This document shows, in pieces, positions 56,411-64,000 of a stretch of DNA of 64,000 nucleotides. Origin of the DNA: JAGQVA01 sp041391725 (GTDB taxonomy: Bacteria > Bacteroidota > Bacteroidia > J057). A program made the translations under genes and the position numbers. Under the pieces are notes generated by a model. It searched no databases. It was given only the letters and a program-made list of their open reading frames with translations, and was not told the DNA's origin. The stretch is from contig JAWKNL010000007.1 of assembly GCA_041391725.1 (NCBI GenBank), positions 131,013 to 195,012 on the forward strand, given 5' to 3'. The first letter of the stretch is position 1, and the number at the start of each line of letters is the position of its first letter.

Positions 56411-57613
56411 ATGATAAAGGAAAATCACAAAGGACAGGCTGTCAGAAATTTTGAATCACCTGACTACTACCTGACCGATGACCTGCTTACCGAAGAGCAG
56501 AAACTGATCAGAAGCTCTGTCAGAGACTGGATCAACCACCATATTATCCCCTACATCAACGAATGGGCGCAAACCAATACCTGCCCCAAACACCTGGTAA
56601 GGGAAATGGGCAGCCAGGGGTTATTTGGCCCATCATTGCCCGAAAAATACGGCTGCCCCGGACTGGACGAAATCGCTTACGGTCTGATCATGCAGGAGAT
56701 TGAAAGGGCAGACTCAGGCATTCGCTCCATGTGTTCGGTACAGGGATCGCTGGTCATGTATCCGATTTATAAATATGGATCAGAAGAACAGAAACAAAAA
56801 TACCTTCCCCGCCTCGCCTCGGGCGAAATTATGGGCTGTTTTGGCCTGACAGAACCTGATTTTGGTTCCAATCCCGGTGGCATGGCGTCTTCTTTTACCG
56901 ATGAAGGAGACCACTACCTGCTAAACGGATCAAAAACATGGATTTCCAATGCGCCTTTTGCAGATATTGCTGTAATCTGGGCCAAAAATGAGGCTGGAAA
57001 AATTCACGGGCTGATTCTTGAAAGAGGAATGGAAGGATTTTCGACTCCCAAAATCGAAAATAAATGGTCGCTGAGAGCATCAGATACGGGCGAACTTGTA
57101 TTTGACAATGTAAAAGTTCCCAAAGAGAATCTCCTGCCCAATGTCAGTGGATTAAAAGGCCCGATGGGATGCCTCGATAAAGCGCGTTACGGAATCTCCT
57201 GGGGAGTAATCGGCGCGGCCATGGACTGCTACCACACTGCCCTGACCTATGCGAAAGAGCGGATTCAGTTTGACAAACCCATTGCCTCCTTTCAACTTAC
57301 ACAGAAAAAGCTGGCAGAAATGCTGACCGAAATCACCAAAATGCAATTGATGTCGCTCCGGCTCGGGCAGTTGATGAATGAAGGCAAAGCTACCTCACAG
57401 CAAATATCGATGGCCAAGCGCAATAATGTGGATCAGGCGCTGCATATAGCCAGGGAATCGCGGCAGATATTGGGAGGAATGGGCATCACCGGCGACTACC
57501 CCATCATGCGGCACATGATGAACCTCGAATCGGTGATCACCTACGAAGGCACACACGATATCCACCTGCTGATCACAGGAATGGATGTAACAGGGATCAG
57601 CGCCTTCCGTTAG
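56411..57613 (+). CDS. Acyl-CoA dehydrogenase, glutaryl-CoA dehydrogenase-like
   Basis: The 400-residue flavoenzyme has the family motifs CFGLTEPDFGSNPGGM and KTWISNAPFADIAVIWAK, with the catalytic Glu in VITYEGTHDIHLLI near residue 381. Overall text (RSSVRDWINHHIIPYINEW; MQEIERADSGIRSMCSVQ) is closest to the glutaryl-CoA dehydrogenase branch, which acts in lysine and tryptophan breakdown. Substrate assignment rests on family resemblance alone. It is intact and monocistronic. Confidence 0.9.
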   Translation: MIKENHKGQAVRNFESPDYYLTDDLLTEEQKLIRSSVRDWINHHIIPYINEWAQTNTCPKHLVREMGSQGLFGPSLPEKYGCPGLDEIAYGLIMQEIERADSGIRSMCSVQGSLVMYPIYKYGSEEQKQKYLPRLASGEIMGCFGLTEPDFGSNPGGMASSFTDEGDHYLLNGSKTWISNAPFADIAVIWAKNEAGKIHGLILERGMEGFSTPKIENKWSLRASDTGELVFDNVKVPKENLLPNVSGLKGPMGCLDKARYGISWGVIGAAMDCYHTALTYAKERIQFDKPIASFQLTQKKLAEMLTEITKMQLMSLRLGQLMNEGKATSQQISMAKRNNVDQALHIARESRQILGGMGITGDYPIMRHMMNLESVITYEGTHDIHLLITGMDVTGISAFR

Positions 57614-57620
57614 GAAATAA

Positions 57621-58040
57621 TCAGGGGCTGACGCCAACGCCAAACACATAAACCATTTTTCCGCCCACATGTGCGCCCACACTCATGGCCACAAGTGCGG
57701 CGGCAAATATGGCTACAAATACCCACAAGCCCGTGCGACCCAGTTTTCCCCTGAGCACATACTGCCAGACACCCAGGCCCGCAAACAACCAGACTGACAG
57801 GTAGCCCAGCAGTTCATGCCGGTTGAGAGCCGCCTCCGCCTCGGAGGTCAGCGACAGTCCCGCAACTGCCTGCCTTCCCGAAAAAATTGCCACAGCCATG
57901 GCAATCACACCGGAAAAATGAAGGATTTGAGAAGTGTGAAGTCTCCAGTCCTGTGGACGAAAAGCAAACCACAGATAAAATCCAAAAGCTGCAAACAGCA
58001 ATGCAATGGGAAAATGAACCGTTTGCGGGTGGAAAGGCAT
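57621..58040 (-). CDS. DUF2231-like small membrane protein
   Basis: The 139-residue protein opens MPFHPQTVHFPIALLFAAFG, the typical start of DUF2231 membrane proteins with the conserved His-Pro and His-Phe-Pro. Four helices are visible, with the second and third joined by a short loop (TSEAEAALNRHELLGY). The C-terminus has GAHVGGKMVY. Function is unknown; the conserved His residues suggest haem or metal contact. It starts 1 base from the end of the DUF5606 gene. Confidence 0.85.
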   Translation of the reverse strand: MPFHPQTVHFPIALLFAAFGFYLWFAFRPQDWRLHTSQILHFSGVIAMAVAIFSGRQAVAGLSLTSEAEAALNRHELLGYLSVWLFAGLGVWQYVLRGKLGRTGLWVFVAIFAAALVAMSVGAHVGGKMVYVFGVGVSP

Positions 58041-58041
58041 A

Positions 58042-58500
58042 TTATTCCTCTGAAGATGCAGTTTCCTCTTTGGCTGACTCCTCCCCTTCTGCCGCAGGCA
58101 ACTCCAGGCTCACCTGCCAGGCTTCCAGAATCTCATACCAGGAAAGCAGTTTTTTTACATTGGAAGGATAAACCTTTTCCCGGTCGTAAGAAGGAAGAAC
58201 CTCACCAAGAAAATCCATCAGTTCGTCTTTCGAACTGCCTTTATTTACGGGTAAGCCTTCAGGATATTTTTCCCTGATTGTTTTCAGCACATTGACCAGC
58301 GGCTCACTGTCATCATCGGTGTAGATGCTGACATCCATCAGTTTGGTTGCCACCATATTACCTTTTACAAGCTGACGTTTTTTCTTTTCGTCCATGGATT
58401 CGACCACAATCACTTTTTCATCAGCTTTCAGGATTTTATGTAACCCCGGAGCGCCGGCAAGCGCCACAACATCTTTAATTTGAACCGTTTCTTCGGACAT
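58042..58500 (-). CDS. DUF5606 protein
   Basis: The 152-residue cytoplasmic protein starts with DVVALAGAPGLHKILKADEK and VIVVESMDEKKKRQLVKGN, matching DUF5606, a family confined mainly to Bacteroidota. The second half (LKTIREKYPEGLPVNKG; VYPSNVKKLLSWYEIL) is helical, and the C-terminal tail is acidic and low-complexity. Function is unknown. It forms a two-gene unit with the DUF2231-like gene. Confidence 0.85.
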   Translation of the reverse strand: MSEETVQIKDVVALAGAPGLHKILKADEKVIVVESMDEKKKRQLVKGNMVATKLMDVSIYTDDDSEPLVNVLKTIREKYPEGLPVNKGSSKDELMDFLGEVLPSYDREKVYPSNVKKLLSWYEILEAWQVSLELPAAEGEESAKEETASSEE

Positions 58501-58736
58501 ACGTTGATTCCTAATTGTAAACAGGGATGCAAGTTTTGAATGTTATTCAAAAAAACCAACTGGTTTTTTAAGAAAAATTAGCCCAATGGCAGAATATACA
58601 TGACAAATATGCAGAAATAAACGATCTTTGTACAGAGGCACAGCGTTTGAATGTATTGTAAAATATTTATGGCCTGTGCCCGTCAACAAAAAAACGCAGC
58701 GGCATAGCCGGTAATTTCCACATTTTTTTCGAAAAG

Positions 58737-61241
58737 ATGACATTTTTTCATACAGACTTTGACCAGGACGGATATCTCGGAGATGAATTCCCCATTATCT
58801 CCAATTCAGAGGAAAGGATTATGGCTGAAGAAGATATTCCGGAAGAAGTCAGCATACTCACCCTGAAAAATACCGTTCTCTTCCCCGGTGTTGTTATTCC
58901 TATTACTGTCGGAAGAGACAAATCGATACAACTGGTCAAGGAAGCCTATAAGACGCCTGACCGCATGATCGGGGTCGTTTCGCAGCGAAACATGAGCATA
59001 GAAGACCCTCAGACAGAAGATGTTTTTACCGTCGGAACCCTTGCGCGTATCCACAAAATGATACGCATGCCCGATGGCAGCGTCACCATTGTCATTCAGG
59101 GCAGAAGCCGGTTCCGTATCGAATCCTTTACACACGAACATCCGTACCTGCGCGCCCGTGTAATCAAAGCGCCTGAAATTTATCCCTCCCCCGATGAGTC
59201 CCGCGCCATCATGCACAGCCTCAATATAGAAGCATCGCGGATCATCGAACTTTCCCCCAACATCCCCAGCGAGGCACAAATCGCCCTCGAAAATATCGAC
59301 AGCCTCAGCTTTCTTATCCATTTTATCGCTTCCAACCTGAGCCTGGAAGTACCGCAAAAACAGGAAATCCTCGAAATTGATTCACTCAAAGGAAAAGGGG
59401 AAATCGTACTACAATACCTGGGCAATGAACTCAAAGTGCTCGAACTGAGCGAGGAGATTCAGACAAAAGTAAAAACCGATCTCGACAAACAACAAAGAGA
59501 ATATATCCTCCGCCAGCAAATCCGCACCATTCAGGATGAACTCGGCGAGTCGGGCCCCGATTCCGAACTGGATGAACTCCGCAGACGCGCCGCAGAAAAA
59601 AACTGGCCCGAAGAAGTAGAAAAAGCCTTCCAGAAAGAAATCAACCGGCTCAGCCGGCTGGTGCCCGCTATGCCCGATTATGCCGTGGTAATGAATTATG
59701 TCGAATGGCTGCTGGAACTTCCCTGGGAAAATTATTCTGAGGACAACTTCGACTTTAAAGCCGTGCAAAAAACGCTGGACGACGACCACTACGGCCTTGA
59801 AAAAGTCAAAGACCGCATTCTCGAACACCTCGCGGTTCTCAAATTAAAAGCTGACAAAAAAGCCCCGATCATCTGTTTCTACGGCCCTCCCGGTGTAGGT
59901 AAAACCTCGCTTGGCAAATCTATCGCCCGGGCGATGAACAAAGAATTTATCAGGGTTTCTCTGGGCGGCGCACGCGATGAAGCCGAAATCCGCGGCCACC
60001 GCCGCACCTATATCGGTGCCATGCCGGGAAGGGTTATTCAAGGGCTCAAAAAAGCAAGTACCAGCAACCCGGTTTTTATGCTGGATGAAATTGATAAGGT
60101 GGGCAATGATTTCCGCGGAGATCCTTCATCTGCTCTGCTTGAAGTACTTGATCCTGAGCAGAATAACACTTTCCGCGACAATTTCCTGGAAGTGGAATAC
60201 GATCTCTCCCGCGTGATGTTTATCTGCACAGCCAATACCCTTTCCTCCATCCACCCTGCCCTGCGCGACCGGATGGAAATAATTGAAATCAATGGCTACT
60301 CTCAGGAAGAAAAGCTTGAAATCGCCAAAAGACACCTTGTGCCCAAAGCAAGGAAAGACCACGGACTCAAAGCCAGTCATATCAATATCTCCGCTCACGC
60401 ACTGCAAAAAATCATTGAACATTATACCCTCGAATCAGGCGTAAGAACCCTTAACCAGAAAATTGCCGCAGTATGCCGCGGCGTCGCTAAAGAAATTGTC
60501 CTTTACGACAAAGAAAGTATCAGGGTCTCGGAGAAAAACCTGTCTAAGTTTCTGGGTGTCGAGTTGTTTGAAAAAGATCTTTACCAGGATATGAAAGTTC
60601 CCGGGGTCGCGATCGGCCTTTCGGTAAGTTCGGTCGGAGGAAGAATTCTTTTCATCGAAGCAACTCTCACCCCCGGCCACGGCAAAATCAGTATGACCGG
60701 CCAGTTGGGCGACGTTATGAAAGAATCCGCTGCCCTGGCTTTTACCTATCTCAAAGCACAAAGCAGCAAACTGGGAATTCCGTACGAAACTTTTAACCAG
60801 TGGGATGTACATATTCACGTGCCCGCTGGCGCCATTCCCAAAGATGGCCCTTCTGCCGGAATTACCCTGCTCACTACCCTTGCCTCGGTATTTACCCAGC
60901 GACTCGTCAAGCCCTCTGTAGCTATGACCGGTGAAATCACGCTCAGGGGAAAAGTGCTGCCCGTTGGCGGCATCAAGGAAAAACTACTGGCAGCAGTGCG
61001 GGCAGGAATCACTACCGTCATCATGTGCAAAGACAACCAGAAAGATGTGTCAGAAATCAAACCCGATTATCTCAAAAACCTGAACATCCATTTTGTATCA
61101 GACATGAGCGAAGTCCTGGCACTGGCACTGGAGCCCGAAAAGGCTTCCAATGCCCTCAATCTTTCTCCTCCCGAAAAAGATGTGCCGGCAAAAGACCTCA
61201 ACCAGTTGGAACAAATCAGAAAAATTGTCGCCCGGGCCTGA
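58737..61241 (+). CDS. lon: ATP-dependent Lon protease
   Basis: The 834-residue protease has an N-terminal LON substrate domain (VSILTLKNTVLFPGVVIPI), a coiled region, the AAA+ domain with Walker A (CFYGPPGVGKTSLGKS) and Walker B (NPVFMLDEIDKVG), and the peptidase domain with catalytic Ser in PKDGPSAGITLLT and Lys in GGIKEKLLAAVRAG. An additional 35 residues before the LON domain are usual in Bacteroidota. It degrades damaged and regulatory proteins in the cytoplasm. Intact and monocistronic. Confidence 0.98.
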   Translation: MTFFHTDFDQDGYLGDEFPIISNSEERIMAEEDIPEEVSILTLKNTVLFPGVVIPITVGRDKSIQLVKEAYKTPDRMIGVVSQRNMSIEDPQTEDVFTVGTLARIHKMIRMPDGSVTIVIQGRSRFRIESFTHEHPYLRARVIKAPEIYPSPDESRAIMHSLNIEASRIIELSPNIPSEAQIALENIDSLSFLIHFIASNLSLEVPQKQEILEIDSLKGKGEIVLQYLGNELKVLELSEEIQTKVKTDLDKQQREYILRQQIRTIQDELGESGPDSELDELRRRAAEKNWPEEVEKAFQKEINRLSRLVPAMPDYAVVMNYVEWLLELPWENYSEDNFDFKAVQKTLDDDHYGLEKVKDRILEHLAVLKLKADKKAPIICFYGPPGVGKTSLGKSIARAMNKEFIRVSLGGARDEAEIRGHRRTYIGAMPGRVIQGLKKASTSNPVFMLDEIDKVGNDFRGDPSSALLEVLDPEQNNTFRDNFLEVEYDLSRVMFICTANTLSSIHPALRDRMEIIEINGYSQEEKLEIAKRHLVPKARKDHGLKASHINISAHALQKIIEHYTLESGVRTLNQKIAAVCRGVAKEIVLYDKESIRVSEKNLSKFLGVELFEKDLYQDMKVPGVAIGLSVSSVGGRILFIEATLTPGHGKISMTGQLGDVMKESAALAFTYLKAQSSKLGIPYETFNQWDVHIHVPAGAIPKDGPSAGITLLTTLASVFTQRLVKPSVAMTGEITLRGKVLPVGGIKEKLLAAVRAGITTVIMCKDNQKDVSEIKPDYLKNLNIHFVSDMSEVLALALEPEKASNALNLSPPEKDVPAKDLNQLEQIRKIVARA

Positions 61242-61246
61242 CCATT

Positions 61247-62291
61247 TTATTTTTCTGCGAATACAAAACTACCCGGGATAATCCCTGTGCGAAATGTGTC
61301 TATCGCCGTGCCGTCATCCTCAAACCGCAACATGGCTCCCCGCTGTGAAAAATCCAGTGCATCTGCGACATAAATCATTCCTGAGAAAGGGTCCACTCCC
61401 AATCCATAAAAATAGCTTCCCTCACCCTGGGCTGCCAGCGCAGACGAAGGAAGTTCATTCGCCTCGATATCCAGTTCGTACAGGCCATTGTTGAGATAAT
61501 ACATCCTGTCTCCGGAAGGGTTGACCGAAAGGCGAACCGGATAATCAGCCGCGGTAAAGAAAAATTGTTTTACTGTTGAAAGATCCGCCGGATTAATGCA
61601 AGTCAGCGTGCCGGCAATACCATTAAATGAATCTCCGCTGCTCAAAACCCAAAGTCGGTTTTGTTTGTCGAGCCGCAGGCTGTTGGGCCATGCCGACATT
61701 CACGCTGTCTGTAACTGTATCGGTTTCAGGATCAACTACATATACATATTCTCTGGAAAGATTGCAGATAAATACCTTTCCGGAAGTCATCAGCATTTCT
61801 TCGGTCCATCCGGGAATCGGAATACTGCCTTTGATAATCCCGGAGGACAAATTTACTACAGACACAGAACCGCCAAATAAATCGGATACATAAGCTTCAC
61901 TGCTGCTCACGGGAAGCAGATACCTCGGGCTGGCAAAATCTGTGATCGTGCGGATTTTCGAAAAATCGGCGAGCGAAACCACTTCGATTTTTTTGGAGTT
62001 GTTGACCACCAGATACCCCTTGTCTCCGATAATGGTCATAGATTGGAGCACATCCCCCAATGGCGACTGATTTTGGGAAAAAAACACATCTGATGAAAGT
62101 GTTTTTGTTTCCGGATCGAATCTGTCCACACTGGCGTTGCCTGCCAGAAAATTTCCCTCGTTGAGGATAAATACATTTCCCGACTCAGAAGGGGGCTGCG
62201 GGCCTTCGGGCTTACACGAAAAAATGAAGGCAGAAATGAAGGCAGAAATGAACAACAACAGTAAGGTTCTAAGTTTCAGGTTGGTGTACAT
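61247..62291 (-). CDS. Surface beta-propeller lipoprotein (BtuG/DUF5074-like), frameshifted
   Basis: The lipoprotein, about 348 residues, has its lipobox in SAFIFSCKPEG. It consists of repeated four-stranded blades with recurring Asn/Asp-containing strands (FILNEGNFLAGNASVDRFDP; GYLVVNNSKKIEVVSL; VYVVDPETDTVTDSVNVG; MIYVADALDFSQRG). A break at about 61690 (CCC run) is repaired by one base, giving VNVGMAPNSLRLDKQNRLWV. Placement directly after a TonB-dependent receptor recalls BtuG, the surface cobalamin-capture propeller of Bacteroides. Cobalamin as ligand is inference. Confidence 0.75.
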
Positions 62292-62300
62292 AAATATGAT

Positions 62301-64000
62301 TTAAGGATTAGGTGTATTTCTTTTTTTCAGCGGTTTTTCGAGTGTTGCATCCAAACGGAAAACAATATGCCGCAGCGGCATAGGATAACCCGCAACCACT
62401 TCATACCGTGAGTTCCAAAGGTTATTTATCTGTACATACACAGACACTGACTGGTTTGGAAGATCAAAGGTTTTTCCTGCGGAAAGTCTTCCCAGATGAT
62501 AAGGAGCCAGAGAAGCCGAATGATCAGATGCCGTAAACCGCCTTCCGCAATAGGCGTGTTGGAAAGAAAAAGTATAACTGCTCAGAGATGCCGAAACAAA
62601 ACCCTGAAAATTGTGTTCGGGAACGTAAATCAACTGCCTCCGTACCCCCTCATCCAGCACCGAAAGCCGGTTTTGCCGGGTGGACTTTATCCACTGATAG
62701 CTGAGTTTTCCTTCGGTTGTAATTTTCCCAAATTTCAGGCGGTCAAACGAAATTTCAGATTCTACACCCCGGTTCCACACCTGGTGGATATTTTCGGGGT
62801 GCCAGAAACTGATCCCGGGCAGCCATGCAATCCAGTCTTTAATCCGGGAATGAAAAATCGTAAAGTCCGCTTTGACCACGGGGCAAACCGGCAGGCGGTA
62901 GTTGATGCCCGTTTCCAGCGAATATCCCGATTCGGGAGCCAGGGCAGGATTTCCCCCCGGGCGCCAGTAGAGATCATTAAACGTCGGCAGGCGGTAATTC
63001 CTCCCCGCGTGAAACCGCCACAATAACTTGTTTCCCCATTTTTTTTCCAGTCCGGCAGCAGGAATAGCCGGAAGGACGCCCCTGTCTCTGATTCCCTGCC
63101 GAAGACTGGCGACAAATGAAAAGTCCTGAGGGAATATATGTTTGTAGGAGCCAAAAACGGCATTTTCCACTTGAGAAAACCGGTCTGCGCCATAGCCATC
63201 GGCGCGGGCCTGGGTATAACGAACCATCACGCCACTTTCCACGACATCAGAAGGCGAGAGTAAAAACCGCACCTCTGCCTCACCGGAGAATACCCCGGAA
63301 TGACTTTGGGAGAAAACCGAACTCAGGGTGTCATCGTAGAGGATTTTGTCGCTGAAATAACCGGTTCTGAACACCTGATAAGTTCGCGTACCTTTATTTT
63401 CCCAAATCAGGGCAGTGCGTAGATTTTCATCCTGCTGAAAAGCCGAAACCGGCAATTCTCTGCTGGCACCGAGATACCACAGGTGAAAATGCAACTGCTG
63501 GCGGTCATTGAGGCGGAAAGACTGGGAAGCCGTCAGCCCGGAGCGGCGGAAAGCCCCGTGATCCCAGGTTGCAGGATCACCCGCGCGCGAGAAATAACGA
63601 TAATCATTGGTTGCCTGTTGGTGAAAAACCGAAATTCGGGAAAAAGAACTGATTGTGCCCTGTTGAAAATTCAGGCTAAGCGTATTGGGGCCAAAAGGGG
63701 CAATCTGCCCGGAAAGATTCATTTTTAGTCCGGAAAAATAACTGGGAAAAGAAGAAAGCGAAATCAGCCCACCCACCGCTCCACTGCCAAACAAAGCAGC
63801 ACTTCCACCAGGCGAAATACAAATCTGATCCGTCATGGACACCGGAAGGATAGAAAAATCCACTCCGCCATGCATGGGGCTCTGGAGGTTAAAACCATTC
63901 CAAATCACAGCCGTGTGGCCGGGGCCAGTACCGCGAAATGAAGGCGTGGAAATACCCCCGGTGCCGTAAGATTTAATAAAAATACCTGATTGCGCGGAGA
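62301..64000 (-). CDS. TonB-dependent outer-membrane receptor (BtuB-like), partial
   Basis: The frame is open to the right edge, so the N-terminus is missing. The visible part starts inside the plug domain (SYGTGGISTPSFRGTGPGHT; NGFNLQSPMHGG; GSAALFGSGAVGGLISL), followed by about 480 residues of barrel with typical aromatic strand ends (HLWYLGASRELPVSA; NYRLPTFNDLYWRPGGNPAL; SYSLETGINYRLP). The last strands end FRLDATLEKPLKKR. The compact barrel and the 9-base gap to the propeller lipoprotein favour a BtuB-type cobalamin receptor; siderophore or haem uptake remains possible. Confidence 0.88.
   Translation of the reverse strand, partial: SAQSGIFIKSYGTGGISTPSFRGTGPGHTAVIWNGFNLQSPMHGGVDFSILPVSMTDQICISPGGSAALFGSGAVGGLISLSSFPSYFSGLKMNLSGQIAPFGPNTLSLNFQQGTISSFSRISVFHQQATNDYRYFSRAGDPATWDHGAFRRSGLTASQSFRLNDRQQLHFHLWYLGASRELPVSAFQQDENLRTALIWENKGTRTYQVFRTGYFSDKILYDDTLSSVFSQSHSGVFSGEAEVRFLLSPSDVVESGVMVRYTQARADGYGADRFSQVENAVFGSYKHIFPQDFSFVASLRQGIRDRGVLPAIPAAGLEKKWGNKLLWRFHAGRNYRLPTFNDLYWRPGGNPALAPESGYSLETGINYRLPVCPVVKADFTIFHSRIKDWIAWLPGISFWHPENIHQVWNRGVESEISFDRLKFGKITTEGKLSYQWIKSTRQNRLSVLDEGVRRQLIYVPEHNFQGFVSASLSSYTFSFQHAYCGRRFTASDHSASLAPYHLGRLSAGKTFDLPNQSVSVYVQINNLWNSRYEVVAGYPMPLRHIVFRLDATLEKPLKKRNTPNP

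Overview
The window looks like a chromosomal segment of a member of the Bacteroidota. The clues are a TonB-dependent receptor beside a beta-propeller lipoprotein, a DUF2807 (GIN-domain) protein, a DUF5606 protein, an HDIG seven-helix membrane protein, a Bacteroidota-style YidC and CTP synthase, RHS-type repeats, and many secreted or lipid-anchored hypothetical proteins. No rRNA, tRNA or CRISPR array was seen, and I cannot name a genus from sequence alone.

Region 1 (1-15305, minus strand) is one compact operon for an extracellular contractile injection system (eCIS; antifeeding-prophage/PVC/AlgoCIS type). In transcription order it encodes a terminator/cap protein (Pvc16/DUF4255), a 415-aa cap-proximal protein, two sheath proteins, two tube proteins, a DUF5908 protein, a LysM-type tube-initiator protein, a VgrG-like spike, a PAAR tip, a gp25-like baseplate protein and a very large baseplate protein that runs off the left edge. 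The large protein holds about 23 tandem modules of 43-55 residues resembling carbohydrate-binding module family 5/12 (chitin-binding type 3), apparently inserted between two baseplate segments. This array is the most unusual thing in the window. The AAA+ ATPase, tape measure, fibre and cargo genes are not in view.

Region 2 (15.6-31.8 kb) is mostly housekeeping on the minus strand: an M14 peptidase, a CotH-like secreted protein, an NRDE protein, penicillin-binding protein 1C, YidC, CTP synthase and two PAP2 phosphatases. It also carries a small accessory patch (a truncated HrgA-like protein and an Rpn-type nuclease), dispersed hairpin repeats, and a gene-free structured stretch at 22.3-22.7 kb that may be a non-coding RNA.

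Region 3 (33-40 kb, plus strand) is a TetR-controlled operon: LolA-like protein, three FtsX/MacB-type permeases, one ABC ATPase and an outer-membrane barrel. It is likely an envelope lipid or lipoprotein export system. A good palindromic operator lies just before the tetR start.

Region 4 (40.8-45 kb) is an accessory island. It holds a DUF4160/DUF2442 pair, an orphan RHS C-terminal tip fused to an N-acetylmuramoyl-L-alanine amidase, and a frameshift-broken lipoprotein that is a candidate immunity partner. Two diverged copies of a 35-bp repeat bracket these genes, and a decayed YheT-like hydrolase follows.

Region 5 (45-64 kb) is again core: HDAC-like deacetylase, LemA, TPM-domain protein, amidase, GGCT-like protein, glutamate dehydrogenase, ECF sigma factor, QueG, HDIG membrane protein, acyl-CoA dehydrogenase, Lon, and at the right edge a BtuB/BtuG-like receptor pair.

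Quality note: at least ten conserved genes are split by frameshifts. Most are repaired by adding a single base, often in a short homopolymer, so uncorrected sequencing deletions are the simplest explanation in core genes. The density is higher at 41.8-44.8 kb, where true decay is also possible.
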